A stretch of 64,000 nucleotides of DNA, from assembly GCA_036262055.1 (NCBI GenBank), contig DATAJP010000001.1:1-64000 (forward strand). The letters are read 5' to 3'. The position numbers and the translations under genes were made by a program. The stretch comes from Ignavibacteria bacterium (GTDB taxonomy: Bacteria > Bacteroidota > Ignavibacteria > Tepidaquicellales > Tepidaquicellaceae). Below the pieces are notes generated by a model that was not told the DNA's origin, made no database searches, and saw only the letters and a list, made by a program, of their open reading frames with translations. Shown here one piece after another: positions 1 through 9,618 of the stretch (its first letter is position 1; each line of letters begins with the position of its first letter).

Positions 1-2868
1 TCTTGGCGGTCCCCAGTTTCCTCTTACACTGATTCTTTCCTGCCAGTATTCTCTGAAGAATGCATTTGTCTCATATCTTGATGCACCTGTAGGAGTCTGT
101 AAGAATCCGTTATCATTCGGAGTTCCGGTTGACGGATATACTGCGTTAATAATTTCACTGTTAAGCAAATTAATTACATAAATATTGAAGTTTAAGCTTG
201 TCTTCCAGATATCAACCGTCTTATCTATTCTTAAGTCAACTCTGTATCTCCAGTCTGTATATACTTCATTCTTTGATGAAAGAGGAAGCTCTCCCACACC
301 CGTTCCCGTTGCCGAGGTTGACGGCTGTTTTCTCTGATATGGTCTGCCGCTGTTGAACGTAAATAATAAATTTATGCCAAAATTTTGTAAAACACTTCCT
401 GCCCAGCCGGAGGGTGCATCATCTCCAATAAATCTGTAGTCAAGATTTACACTTCCTGTATGTCTCTGGTCATAGTCAAGAGGATATACAAATCTTGGAA
501 GTGTCTGTCCCGTTGTCGGGTCAAGATTGTTTGCAAGAAGGAACTTTGAGTTAAAGTCCGAACCTGTTCCGCTTGAGAACGCAAGTGTATATGCAAGGTC
601 AACTGCAAGACGGTTATACCTTCTCATTGACAGATAAAAATCCATTCCTCTTGCTATTGCAAAGTCATTATTTAAATATGTAGCAAAACCATTAGGAATC
701 CTGTTTGCAGGTCCTTCAACTCTGCCTGCTCCGATAAGGTCTGTTGATTCCTTATAAAATGCAGTTATTCCCATGTCAATGTAATCACCTGCTAAATGGC
801 GTAAGCCAATTTCATATTGTATAACCTTTGTCGGCTGAAGTGATGAGTTCTCTACAACATCCTGTAATGATGTAGATAGGAATCTTCTTAAAGTCTCTTT
901 TGATACATAAAGAAGATTTAACTGAGGCATCTGAATCATCTTTCCATATTGCGCAATAAATATTGTTTTATCTGTAACAGGAAAAGAAAAGCCGAGACGC
1001 GGAGAAACTTCTATTGTAGGTTTTGATTGAACAAAATCATCGTCCGATGCAATTATACCATCGGGTCCTACCACATCATATGAAATATCTCTCAATACTT
1101 CATCGTTAACGTCAAGAAAGTCAACTCTGAAACCGCCATTAAAATTAAAATCTGAGAAACTGACTTTATCTCTTATATAAAAACCTCCCGTTAATGGATG
1201 TTTCTCCTGCGTGCCGTCTGATTGTGTTCCGGTTGTTATAAGAGTGCCGGATGGTGCATCAACAATTTCATACCCATACGAGCTTAAAGAACCTTGATTG
1301 GTTCCGTACCATCTGTCTTTTGCGTCAACGGTCAAATCAGCTAAAGGACTCGGGAAGACAGTCATCTTTCTTAATGTATTGTATTTATATTCCATTCCAA
1401 ATTTTACTTCATGGTCACCGTAATCTTTTGTTAACTTTGTCCATGTAGCATCAATTTTACCGCCGATATAACTTATGTCAAGTTTTTGATAAAGGTTTCT
1501 TACGGTTCCGTATGTTGCAAACAACGATGCAAGATTCGGATCTAATCCACCGAATGAACCCTGAACGGTGGCGGCAGGATTGTAGTTTGTGTCTCCGTAT
1601 AAATAAACATTGTCACCAAATAACGGGTCATACTCTTCATTATAATATTTAAAATATGATGCCTGAATCTCATAGAAAAAATTTTCTGTTATTTCATGAG
1701 ACATTCTTCCATAAAATTGATAATCATTATTATCCTGTACACCGTTTCTGTGAGAATTGGTTGTTAATGCTCCTGTTATAGGGTCAAGCGCTATTACATT
1801 AGAAGTAGAAAATACACGTTGCGTTGAATTTACAATGGATGCACCGAACCTGAAATTAATCGGAATACCGGAATCTTTTATTTCTTTTAAATTGACATTT
1901 AATCTTCCATTGTAAGAATAAGATGAAAATTCATCGTTATGAACCTCTCCACCCGGAAATAATTTTGGTAAATTATTAAATGCCCATGAAGGACCATTAA
2001 TTCTGTTAAAAGCTCTTTCAAAGCTTCCGTAAAAGTTAAGAACCTTTGACAAGCCTTGTGATGGAATCACCGGACCACCAAAAGTAACATTATATAAATT
2101 GTAACCTTGCTTCCGGGTATTGCCGATTTTTGTTATTAATTCATCTGTGATAGCTTCTACCGAACCGGTATAATAATCAGTGCCGGATTTTGTTGTAACA
2201 TTTACAACAGTGGTGAGATTACCATATTCAGCACTAACGCCGCCTGTAATAACCGCAATTTCATTTATAAGTGAGTTAGGAACACTTGCTCTGGTTGAAC
2301 CGTCTAACAAATTTGTTGTAGGATTTCCATCAACATAATAAACGGTTTCATTTGTTCTTCCTCCTCTTATATTAACCGCACCTCCGCGCTCGTCCTGAAC
2401 AGTAGATATAGAATTTGCAATAATATTTTGGAGGCCGTGAACACCTTTGTGTTCAATCTGTTCACTTGAATAGGTTATACCCGTTTGGTTAACGTCGCGG
2501 ATATCTCTTTCAGCGGTTACATTTATCGGACCAATTTCAATTCCTTCAGGAACCATTACTAATTTTAATTTAGTAATTTGATTTGCAGTTACCCTGACAT
2601 TTTGAGTTATCAGCGAATCGAAACCAATAAATGTTGTTATTAAATTATATGTACCGGCATCAAGATTCTGAAGAAGAAATTCTCCATTATCATCCGATGC
2701 GGTAGCATTCTGAGAACCCTGGATTTTAACTATTGCACCCGTTAAAGGCTCGCCGTTGTCATCCGAAATTGTCCCGCTTATGCTTCCAGTTGCTTGTGCG
2801 CGCAAAAGTGAGGGTAGAAGAACAAATAGCAGGAGAAATTGAAACAATATGTATGTTTTGTTTTTCAT
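1..2868 (-). CDS. TonB-dependent outer-membrane receptor, partial (3' end outside window)
   Basis: The open frame runs 956 codons with no stop before the left edge. It starts at ATG 2868, preceded by a strong ribosome site (AAAGGAG). Residues 1-25 are a signal peptide ending in RAQA. Residues about 28-108 form a carboxypeptidase-regulatory-like beta-sandwich (SGTISDDNGEPLTGA), followed by a plug domain at about 115-240 (GGAVNIRGGRTNETVYYVDG, then AEYGN). The rest looks like barrel sequence rich in aromatic strands. This is the SusC/CarboxypepD_reg architecture of TonB-dependent receptors, which take up ligands across the outer membrane using TonB energy. The substrate cannot be told from sequence, and no SusD-like partner is in the window. 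Confidence 0.9.
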   Translation of the reverse strand, partial: MKNKTYILFQFLLLFVLLPSLLRAQATGSISGTISDDNGEPLTGAIVKIQGSQNATASDDNGEFLLQNLDAGTYNLITTFIGFDSLITQNVRVTANQITKLKLVMVPEGIEIGPINVTAERDIRDVNQTGITYSSEQIEHKGVHGLQNIIANSISTVQDERGGAVNIRGGRTNETVYYVDGNPTTNLLDGSTRASVPNSLINEIAVITGGVSAEYGNLTTVVNVTTKSGTDYYTGSVEAITDELITKIGNTRKQGYNLYNVTFGGPVIPSQGLSKVLNFYGSFERAFNRINGPSWAFNNLPKLFPGGEVHNDEFSSYSYNGRLNVNLKEIKDSGIPINFRFGASIVNSTQRVFSTSNVIALDPITGALTTNSHRNGVQDNNDYQFYGRMSHEITENFFYEIQASYFKYYNEEYDPLFGDNVYLYGDTNYNPAATVQGSFGGLDPNLASLFATYGTVRNLYQKLDISYIGGKIDATWTKLTKDYGDHEVKFGMEYKYNTLRKMTVFPSPLADLTVDAKDRWYGTNQGSLSSYGYEIVDAPSGTLITTGTQSDGTQEKHPLTGGFYIRDKVSFSDFNFNGGFRVDFLDVNDEVLRDISYDVVGPDGIIASDDDFVQSKPTIEVSPRLGFSFPVTDKTIFIAQYGKMIQMPQLNLLYVSKETLRRFLSTSLQDVVENSSLQPTKVIQYEIGLRHLAGDYIDMGITAFYKESTDLIGAGRVEGPANRIPNGFATYLNNDFAIARGMDFYLSMRRYNRLAVDLAYTLAFSSGTGSDFNSKFLLANNLDPTTGQTLPRFVYPLDYDQRHTGSVNLDYRFIGDDAPSGWAGSVLQNFGINLLFTFNSGRPYQRKQPSTSATGTGVGELPLSSKNEVYTDWRYRVDLRIDKTVDIWKTSLNFNIYVINLLNSEIINAVYPSTGTPNDNGFLQTPTGASRYETNAFFREYWQERISVRGNWGPPR

Positions 2869-2900
2869 TTTTTCTCCTTTGTTATTTTTAGTTGGTAGAA

Positions 2901-2940
2901 AAAAAATAACCCTCATAAAAAACTACATTTTATGAGGGTT
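2901..2940 (-). terminator. Rho-independent terminator after the 610-aa cargo gene
   Basis: A perfect 13-bp inverted repeat (2908-2920 and 2928-2940, 7-nt loop) is followed on the minus strand by a run of T residues. It lies between the stop of the upstream cargo gene and the start of the TonB receptor gene, so the receptor probably has its own promoter or depends on read-through. Confidence 0.75.
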
Positions 2941-2972
2941 ACAGTAAGTTTAAAAGAACAAAAATAAAAAAA

Positions 2973-4805
2973 CTATTTTACCAGCATCATCTTTTTAATG
3001 TCTTTGAAATCACCTGCAGAGATGGAATAGAAATATAAACCGCTTGCAAGCCGTGATGCGTCAAAAGTTATATTTTGAATGCCGGCATCCTGAGTAGCAT
3101 TAACTAATGATGCTACTTCTTTTCCTAATACGTTATAAACTTTTAGCGTAACAAATTCTTTACGCGGAAGGTTATACGTTATGGTTGTAGATGGATTAAA
3201 CGGATTCGGATAATTTTGTAACAACTTATAATCATTCAGGTTTGTAATGCTGTTGGAAATATTAGTTGTTGCCATCGTCATTTTCCTGTATATCAATGTG
3301 TTTCTTGTCGGTGGCATCAGCAAACCTGTTCCGTTAAAGGAAGACGGACCATCACCCGGGTCTTTCATATATGACATATTAAGTGTATGAGTCAAAGCAG
3401 TTGTTCCCAGGTTCCATTGTGAAATTGACGGGAATCCTTCATCGATTGTCGGAGTATTGGTGATTCTTACCGGCTCAGACCAGTTAGTGCCGTTATTTGT
3501 TGAATACATGTAAAATACATCTCTTGTGTTCCATCCGCGTGCTCCTGTATCTGAAGTAACTACATCAAATGAACAGTATAAAGCGCTGCCGTCTTCTGAC
3601 CATCCGAGTTTTGGGTGGTCAATTGGATATTGGAATGCCCATGTTTGTGTATATGTTCTTGCCATCATCGGAAGATTTACTGTATCTGCAATCACCTGGG
3701 TTGAAGTAACTGTATTACCTGTACCTTTTATTAAGAACAATCTTGTCTTTGCAAATAAACCGTCGGCTGTTCCTGAAGCAACCCAGACCCAATCGTTTGT
3801 TCCCGGTTTGAAAGTTAAATCATGTCCGCCCGCAATATAAACTGTATCCTGATTTCCGTTTTCAAGGAAAGGAGTAAATATATCGAATGCTTCTCCAAAA
3901 GTTGCAGCATTGTCTGTAGAAATTTTCATGTGCACTATCGGACTCTCGAATACATCCATTTCTTGTTCGGGATTTGCAATCATTCCGACTGTCCCGTTAT
4001 TATTGTCAGCTACATTAAATGCCATGTTACTGAATGCTACACCGCCTGCATAAGGAGGAGTGGCAATCCAGAAAACTTGTTTCGGACCAAGCGACGTTCC
4101 ATTCCATATGCAGTAATATAAAGTATCATTTTGTGCGCCTGATGTTGACGATTGAGGTCTTGACAGCATTATTACATTGCCGTTACTTAATACGGAAATC
4201 TGCGGCCAGATAGCACTCGGTGCCTGCGCAAGATATTCTGTGAAAGAACCTAACCCCGGAAAAGCATCAACATATAAATTCGCATTTAAAATTGCGCCCG
4301 GTTGGCTATGATTTGCAATAATTGCTGAACCGTCTGATTTCAGTGCAAGAACTCCATAACCTGCTCTGATTCCCGGAACATTATCGGCAAATGACCATAC
4401 AACCCCGCCGTCCAGTGAAAATGCATATTTTATTCTTCTGGATGTTACACCTGTAGCATCCACAGAATCTGCCTGCATGTCGATAACGTGAAACGCTAAT
4501 GGGTTTGCAGGGTCCTGCTGTATATAATGATTTGACTCACCATTTGTTTTGTAATCATAAAATCCGGAAATTGAAGTCGCAATTTCAGGTCCTATTATAA
4601 CATCGCCTTGAACGAATCCGGCAGCTAATTCCGTAACAAATGGAGGACCTAAAGGGGTTCTGTTGATTGGAATAAGACTGATGCTGCCATTATCATCCTG
4701 CATTCTTTGTACCTGGTTTCTTTGAACCCTGTCTATGGATTGTGCATTTACCATATTTGAAAAAATAATTAAAAAACAAATCAGGAAAGTATAAATCCCC
4801 TTCAT
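2973..4805 (-). CDS. Secreted sialidase-like (Asp-box) protein with type IX sorting domain
   Basis: 610 aa. Residues 1-21 are a signal peptide ending NMVNAQ. The central part carries degenerate Asp-box motifs (SLDGGVVW, STNNGTNW) typical of sialidase/BNR beta-propellers. The last ~80 residues are a Por secretion C-terminal sorting domain, with NYPNPFNP followed by the beta-sandwich ending KKMMLVK. The start has a good ribosome site (AAAGGAGC). The protein is predicted to cross the outer membrane by the type IX system and be released or anchored at the surface. No catalytic assignment is possible, because Asp-boxes are structural. The structured RNA candidate at 4875-4972 lies 70 nt upstream and could be in its leader. 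Confidence 0.85.
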   Translation of the reverse strand: MKGIYTFLICFLIIFSNMVNAQSIDRVQRNQVQRMQDDNGSISLIPINRTPLGPPFVTELAAGFVQGDVIIGPEIATSISGFYDYKTNGESNHYIQQDPANPLAFHVIDMQADSVDATGVTSRRIKYAFSLDGGVVWSFADNVPGIRAGYGVLALKSDGSAIIANHSQPGAILNANLYVDAFPGLGSFTEYLAQAPSAIWPQISVLSNGNVIMLSRPQSSTSGAQNDTLYYCIWNGTSLGPKQVFWIATPPYAGGVAFSNMAFNVADNNNGTVGMIANPEQEMDVFESPIVHMKISTDNAATFGEAFDIFTPFLENGNQDTVYIAGGHDLTFKPGTNDWVWVASGTADGLFAKTRLFLIKGTGNTVTSTQVIADTVNLPMMARTYTQTWAFQYPIDHPKLGWSEDGSALYCSFDVVTSDTGARGWNTRDVFYMYSTNNGTNWSEPVRITNTPTIDEGFPSISQWNLGTTALTHTLNMSYMKDPGDGPSSFNGTGLLMPPTRNTLIYRKMTMATTNISNSITNLNDYKLLQNYPNPFNPSTTITYNLPRKEFVTLKVYNVLGKEVASLVNATQDAGIQNITFDASRLASGLYFYSISAGDFKDIKKMMLVK

Positions 4806-4874
4806 TTTTTTTGCTCCTTTACATTTAATTTTGTTATTGACTTTTAAATAAAATAACCTGAATTTGCTAATACA

Positions 4875-4972
4875 AAGGGCTCAGGTGTAAAGTAAGAAAA
4901 ACCATTCTATGGTTTGTTCCTTCCTTAATCTTACCTGGCGGGGTATAATTTAATTAAGCACCTGATGCCCTT
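4875..4972 (-). ncRNA. Structured RNA candidate; weakly SRP-RNA-like
   Basis: On the minus strand GGGCATCAGGTG (from 4970) pairs with CACCTGAGCCC (ending 4877), an 11-bp helix with one bulged A that two flanking A-T pairs can extend. Inside lie CCCCGCCAGG and GGAAGGAACA, which resemble the conserved tip of bacterial small SRP RNA (normally CAGGTCCGGAAGGAAGCA). The symmetric-loop bases do not match and one base is inserted. An alternative fold has an AAACCAT/ATGGTTT hairpin and a CTTAAT/ATTAAG helix, giving a three-way junction. A TAGTTTA box sits just upstream. It could be a divergent 4.5S RNA or a leader element of the 610-aa cargo gene. Structure is likely; identity is uncertain. Confidence 0.45.
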
Positions 4973-5054
4973 CCTTTTTAAACTATCACCCTTAATATTC
5001 CAGATAATTAAGAACGAAACTAAATTCTACTTTAGTTTTATTTAATTGTCGTCA

Positions 5055-5777
5055 TTATTTAATTAACGTCATTTTCTTTATATCGTTCAAATAAGCCGAG
5101 CTTATTTTATAAAAATAAATTCCGCTTGCAAGATTACTTCCGTCAAACTGGATTTCATTATTACCCGCTGTAAAAAATTGGTTGTCAGCCAAAACCGCAA
5201 CTTCTTCACCGCTTATGTTGTACACTTTCAATGTAACATTTAGTGAAACTGGTAAATCAAAACTAATTGACGTAACAGGATTAAACGGATTCGGATAATT
5301 CTGATTAAGCTTGAAATCTTTATTGGTAAAATCAGACCACGATACATCTATGTCTAAGCTATACTTGTTCCCTTCAACGATTGCATCACTTAGATTGAAT
5401 GTATAAAGCCAGTTACCGCCATTATTTCCGCCGCCTCCATTATTTCCCGGTCCGGTAGGCGAGTAAGCCAAGCCCCAGCCGCCGTCCCAGACAACATCAC
5501 TCGGATATGCTAAAATTTTCACACCTTCAATTTTTGTAACTGAAAAGTTTGTAATTTTATAGCGTCCATTGTGTTGTATTGTAACCCGCGCAATTTCTTT
5601 TGGAACAACGGTAGAATAGTCGATGACTTTAATGTGACCGTTTGAAACAGGAAGACCGGTAACTGTGTTTTTAACCTTGCCGCTAAGCTCTTGGATATAA
5701 ACAGGGTCGCTTGGTCCTGAAATTACAACTCCTGATGTTATCAGAACTAATAATATGTATGATATTACAGTTCTCAT
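5055..5777 (-). CDS. Small secreted protein with type IX sorting domain
   Basis: 240 aa. Signal peptide at residues 1-20 (MRTVISYILLVLITSGVVIS). Residues ~28-90 read like a carboxypeptidase-regulatory/transthyretin-like beta domain (SGKVKNTVTGLPVSNGHIKV). A glycine/asparagine-rich linker (PGNNGGGGNNGGN) follows, and the C-terminal ~80 residues are a Por sorting domain with NYPNPFNP. Probably a surface or secreted adhesion or binding module; no enzymatic motif is visible. It lies between the TrmB-like regulator upstream (37 nt) and the structured RNA downstream, and may be cotranscribed with the regulator. Confidence 0.8.
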   Translation of the reverse strand: MRTVISYILLVLITSGVVISGPSDPVYIQELSGKVKNTVTGLPVSNGHIKVIDYSTVVPKEIARVTIQHNGRYKITNFSVTKIEGVKILAYPSDVVWDGGWGLAYSPTGPGNNGGGGNNGGNWLYTFNLSDAIVEGNKYSLDIDVSWSDFTNKDFKLNQNYPNPFNPVTSISFDLPVSLNVTLKVYNISGEEVAVLADNQFFTAGNNEIQFDGSNLASGIYFYKISSAYLNDIKKMTLIK

Positions 5778-5813
5778 ATTTCCCTCCGATTTTAAAAAGT
5801 TGTAAAAATTTGT

Positions 5814-6680
5814 TTATGCTGTTTTATTTAGTTTATAACTTTTATACTCTTTGATTGTCAATGAGTTCTCCCAGTAATAATGAAAGAGGTCAATCATTCT
5901 TCCGGCGAATTCCTCATTCCGGATTATTATATCCGATTTATTATGTCTCGGTATATGCTTGTCTTCTATATTAATAAAAACAATCTCTCTGTCGAATACA
6001 GTCATGTTAGGCAGTTTCTTATTTGAAATTTTTAAATTTTCACCGCCCTTTTCATAAAACTCGCAAAGCTTAATCAGGTCGTCTATCGTTGCATTGATGC
6101 GGGTTGCATTCTTTATAATTTTAAAATTTAAACTCGCTTCATAAAGGGAATTAATTATACCCCCTTTATTTAGGAACTTCACTGCTGTTTCATCAAGTTC
6201 CGGGGTTATCTGTCCCTCAAGGCGAATCATAAAAAATATTTCTTTTTTCGCCTGTTTGAATAAGTCGATGAATTTAATATGCCTGTGCTGGTTAAAACCC
6301 CTGATTAGCTCTATATTAATAGCGGCATCTTCTTTGTTCTTTTCTGTCTTATGAAGTGGTTTTAACTCCTCAAACGTAGTTATTAACCGGTTAATCTTAT
6401 CTTTCGCGGCGTATTCATAGTCTCTTTCTATTTTATCTGAAATTACATCCGGGTCAATTATCTCAAATTTTGAAATTTTATTAGTTTCAATTTCATTGCA
6501 ATAACCCTTTTCAGCAAATCCTTCAAGTATGTCATAAACTGCCGTTCTTGGTATTTTTGCCTTTTTCGCAATTTCTGTGGCTCCTAAAACTCCGCCTTTT
6601 AAAAGAACAAGAAAGACTTTCGATTCATAGTCTTTAAAACCTAATTCCTGAAGCTTTATTAGTATCTGTTTATCCTGCAA
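5814..6680 (-). CDS. TrmB-family transcriptional regulator
   Basis: 288 aa. Residues ~5-75 are the winged helix-turn-helix of the TrmB family (LQELGFKDYESKVFLVLL, then ATEIAKKAKIPRTAVYDIL), followed by a C-terminal effector-binding-like region. TrmB proteins are mostly archaeal sugar-responsive regulators, with scattered bacterial members. The start must be TTG at 6680, because an in-frame TAG lies four codons upstream and no ATG occurs before residue 150; no Shine-Dalgarno sequence precedes it. Its promoter carries two inverted repeats (separate entries), suggesting autoregulation. The ligand is unknown. The downstream cargo gene may be a target or an operon partner. Confidence 0.8.
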   Translation of the reverse strand: MQDKQILIKLQELGFKDYESKVFLVLLKGGVLGATEIAKKAKIPRTAVYDILEGFAEKGYCNEIETNKISKFEIIDPDVISDKIERDYEYAAKDKINRLITTFEELKPLHKTEKNKEDAAINIELIRGFNQHRHIKFIDLFKQAKKEIFFMIRLEGQITPELDETAVKFLNKGGIINSLYEASLNFKIIKNATRINATIDDLIKLCEFYEKGGENLKISNKKLPNMTVFDREIVFINIEDKHIPRHNKSDIIIRNEEFAGRMIDLFHYYWENSLTIKEYKSYKLNKTA

Positions 6681-6684
6681 ATTT

Positions 6685-6734
6685 GTTGTCTAATCTTTTA
6701 CTGACAACTTTACTAATTATTTAATAATTGTCAA
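6685..6734 (-). promoter_or_regulatory. Promoter with operator-like palindromes for the TrmB-like gene
   Basis: On the minus strand, -35 TTGACA (6729-6734) and -10 TAAAGT (6707-6712) are 16 bp apart. The spacer holds a perfect 7-bp inverted repeat around one base (6715-6729). A second inverted repeat, GTTGTC-N12-GACAAC (6685-6708), overlaps the -10 and the expected transcript start. This arrangement is typical of a repressor-controlled, autoregulated promoter. The regulator's actual binding site is inferred. Confidence 0.5.
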
Positions 6735-6868
6735 TACCAAAAAAATTTATACATATACAGGGGGTTTGTCATTAGAAAAGAATGACGGGGGCTATTCATG
6801 GAAATGTAAAAGAATTGCTATAACTAATAATGGCGGGATTTAAACATCTGCTGGAAAATAAAGAGCTA

Positions 6869-9559
6869 TTAACTATCCTGCACAACTACATTCACCATTT
6901 TATTTTTAACGGTGATTATCTTCTTAATGTCTTTTCCTAAAATATGCTTCTTCACGCTTTCGTTATCGAGAGCTGTTTGTTCAAGTGTCTTATCATCTGA
7001 ATCAAAATCCATCTCTACTTTAGCTCGCACTTTTCCATTAACAGAAAACGCAACCGTTACCGTATCCTGCTTTGCAAGATTTTCATCATATACAGGCCAG
7101 CTTTCATAAGCGAGTGAACTTTCTTTGCTCAATCGGTTCCACAATTCTTCCGATATATGCGGTGCAAAAGGTGAAAGTATAAGAACAAATTTTTCAATTA
7201 TCTTTTTGCTGATTTTATCGAGCTTGTATAAATCATTTATGAAAATCATCAACTGCGCAATAGAAGTATTGAACTTCATGTCACCATCATCTAAATCGTG
7301 AGTAATTTTCTTTATGGTTCGGTGCAAAAATTTTAATTCCTTATCTGTCGGGGCTTTATCAGCAATTTTTTCATTTAAGTTTCCGGTGTTCTCATCTACA
7401 ATCAAACGCCAAACACGATTTAAAAATCTGTTCATTCCTGCAATACCTTCAGTGCTCCACGGTTTTGTCGCTTCTAATGGTCCCATGAACATCTCGAACA
7501 AGCGCAGTGAATCAGCGCCGTATTCATTAATCACCTCATCCGGATTTATAACGTTGCCGCGTGACTTGCTCATCTTCACACCGTCTTCACCAAGCACCAT
7601 TCCCTGATTGAAAAGTTTTTCAAACGGCTCATCGTGAGAAACATATCCCAGGTCATATAAAAACTTCATCCAGAATCTTGAATAAAGCAAATGTCCGACA
7701 GCATGCTCTGCCCCTCCGATATATATATCAACAGGCATCCAGAACTTTTCTTTCTCTTTATCGACTAATTCATCTTTATTCTCAGGGTCGAGGTATCGCA
7801 AAAAATACCAGCTTGAACCTGCAAGCTGAGGCATCGTGTTCGTCTCACGGCGGTATGTTTCACCTGTTTTCTCATCTTTAACATTTATCCAATCGGTAAC
7901 CAGCGCAAGAGGTGATTCACCCGTTCCGCTCGGCTTAAATTCTTTTAAGTCAGGAAGCTCAAGAGGCAAATCGTTTTCACCTAATGCAATATGAGTGTCA
8001 TCTTGTTTATGAAGAATAGGAAACGGCTCTCCCCAATATCTCTGGCGCGAGAAAAGCCAATCGCGCAAGCGATAATTCACTGTTCTCTTTCCGAGATGAT
8101 GCTCTTCAAGCCAGTCAATCATTTTTTCTTTTGCCTCTGAAGTCGGCAGTCCGTTCAGAAATCCCGAGTTAATCGATATACCTTCTTTAGAAAAGCAAAG
8201 CTCACCCGTAGTAACTTTGTTAATGTAATTTATGTATTCAGGTGAATCCTCAAAACCCATTGTCTTCAAACCTCTGCCGGTCAAAATTAATTCACCGGAA
8301 CCTTCAGTATGAACTTTTCTTATAACCTTATCTCCAAGGTCTTCGGGAATGACTACCGGCTCAATTTCTATATTATATTGCTTGGCAAATTCCATGTCTC
8401 GCTCATCATGTCCCGGCACACTCATTATTGAACCCGTTCCATATGACATTAAAACATAATCAGAAATATAAACAGGTATTTCTTTTCCGTTCGCAGGATT
8501 GATTGCAAAAGCTCCCGTGAAAACACCTGATTTTATTTTTGAAAGCTCGATTCTTTCAAGCTCTGATTTTTTCAATGTGTTATCGATATATTTATCAATA
8601 ATATATTTTTGTCCTTCGGTTGTGATTTCTTTCACAAGCGGATGCTCCGGTGCAAGAACTAAAAACGTCGCTCCGAAAATAGTATCAGGTCTTGTTGTAT
8701 AAACTTCAACAAAAGGTTCGCTGTTAGGAATTTCAACCGCAGAGTTAGACTTTATTTTAAACTTTATCGTTGCACCTTCACTTCTGCCAATCCAGTTACG
8801 CTGAATCTGCTTTATGTTCTCAGGCCAATCGATTTTATTCAGTCCTTCAAGCAATCTGTCCGCATAAGCAGTGATGCGAAGCTTCCATTGCTTCATATTT
8901 TTACGGATGACGGTAAATCCCTTTTCAATTTGCTCGGCAACTTCTTCATTTGCAAGAACTGTCCCGAGCTCAGGCGACCAGTTAACAGGACCATAATCAA
9001 GATATGCCAGTCTCTGACTGTTTATGTAATCATTTTTTACTTTTTCAGTCACACCTTTCGGAATTTTTAATTCCGAAATCGGCTTGGCTTTGTTTTCGGT
9101 TTTATCGTAATAAGAATTATACAGCTTCAAAAAAATCCACTGAGTCCATTTAAAAAAATCTTTATCTGAAGTTGAAACTTCTCTGTCCCAATCATATGAA
9201 AGACCAATGTCTACTAACTGACCTTTAAATCTTGCGACACATTCTTCTGTTCTTATTTTAGGGTGAACACCTGTCTTCAAAGCAAACTGCTCCGTCGGCA
9301 AACCAAACGCATCCCATCCCATCGGGTGCATAACGTTGAACCCGCGCATTCTTTTGAAGCGCGCGATTATGTCCGTTGCAGTATATCCTTCCGGATGACC
9401 TACGTGCAAACCGTCTCCGCTCGGATATGGAAACATATCGAGAACATAAAACTTCGGTTTCGTTTTATCCAGTTCTTCAAACGGCGGAGTTCTGAAAGTT
9501 TTATTCTTCTTCCAGTAATCCTGCCACTTCTTTTCTATTTCTATGTGATTATATCTCAT
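6869..9559 (-). CDS. leuS: Leucyl-tRNA synthetase
   Basis: 896 aa, the usual length for bacterial LeuRS. It charges tRNA-Leu in the cytoplasm. Class I signatures are present: the HIGH-type motif HVGH at residues 52-55 inside [20 protein letters not shown], and KMSKS at 662-666. The editing (CP1) insert is recognisable from [19 protein letters not shown], and the anticodon-binding and C-terminal domains are intact. It lies 59 bp downstream of the HIT-family gene on the same strand, with a palindromic repeat in the gap, so the two may share a transcript. Confidence 0.98.
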   Translation of the reverse strand: MRYNHIEIEKKWQDYWKKNKTFRTPPFEELDKTKPKFYVLDMFPYPSGDGLHVGHPEGYTATDIIARFKRMRGFNVMHPMGWDAFGLPTEQFALKTGVHPKIRTEECVARFKGQLVDIGLSYDWDREVSTSDKDFFKWTQWIFLKLYNSYYDKTENKAKPISELKIPKGVTEKVKNDYINSQRLAYLDYGPVNWSPELGTVLANEEVAEQIEKGFTVIRKNMKQWKLRITAYADRLLEGLNKIDWPENIKQIQRNWIGRSEGATIKFKIKSNSAVEIPNSEPFVEVYTTRPDTIFGATFLVLAPEHPLVKEITTEGQKYIIDKYIDNTLKKSELERIELSKIKSGVFTGAFAINPANGKEIPVYISDYVLMSYGTGSIMSVPGHDERDMEFAKQYNIEIEPVVIPEDLGDKVIRKVHTEGSGELILTGRGLKTMGFEDSPEYINYINKVTTGELCFSKEGISINSGFLNGLPTSEAKEKMIDWLEEHHLGKRTVNYRLRDWLFSRQRYWGEPFPILHKQDDTHIALGENDLPLELPDLKEFKPSGTGESPLALVTDWINVKDEKTGETYRRETNTMPQLAGSSWYFLRYLDPENKDELVDKEKEKFWMPVDIYIGGAEHAVGHLLYSRFWMKFLYDLGYVSHDEPFEKLFNQGMVLGEDGVKMSKSRGNVINPDEVINEYGADSLRLFEMFMGPLEATKPWSTEGIAGMNRFLNRVWRLIVDENTGNLNEKIADKAPTDKELKFLHRTIKKITHDLDDGDMKFNTSIAQLMIFINDLYKLDKISKKIIEKFVLILSPFAPHISEELWNRLSKESSLAYESWPVYDENLAKQDTVTVAFSVNGKVRAKVEMDFDSDDKTLEQTALDNESVKKHILGKDIKKIITVKNKMVNVVVQDS

Positions 9560-9570
9560 GTATAATTAGC

Positions 9571-9605
9571 TGAAGTCATTCCCGCGCAGGCGGGAATCCC
9601 ATTCT
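9571..9605. repeat. 35-bp intergenic palindromic repeat, copy 1
   Basis: Contains the hairpin ATTCCCGC-GCAG-GCGGGAAT followed by CCCATTCT. An identical 35-bp copy is at 35194-35228. This copy lies between the HIT gene and leuS. It resembles a dispersed REP-like element more than a terminator, since no T-run follows on either strand. Confidence 0.85.
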
Positions 9606-9618
9606 GTATAATAAATTT

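Noticed and set aside
1251-1448. 65-aa + strand frame
   Set aside because: It lies entirely opposite the TonB receptor, has no ribosome site and no recognisable domain; a shadow frame.
6735-6868. Terminator after leuS at GTCATT/AATGAC
   Set aside because: The stem is only 6 bp with no following T-run on the minus strand; not convincing.
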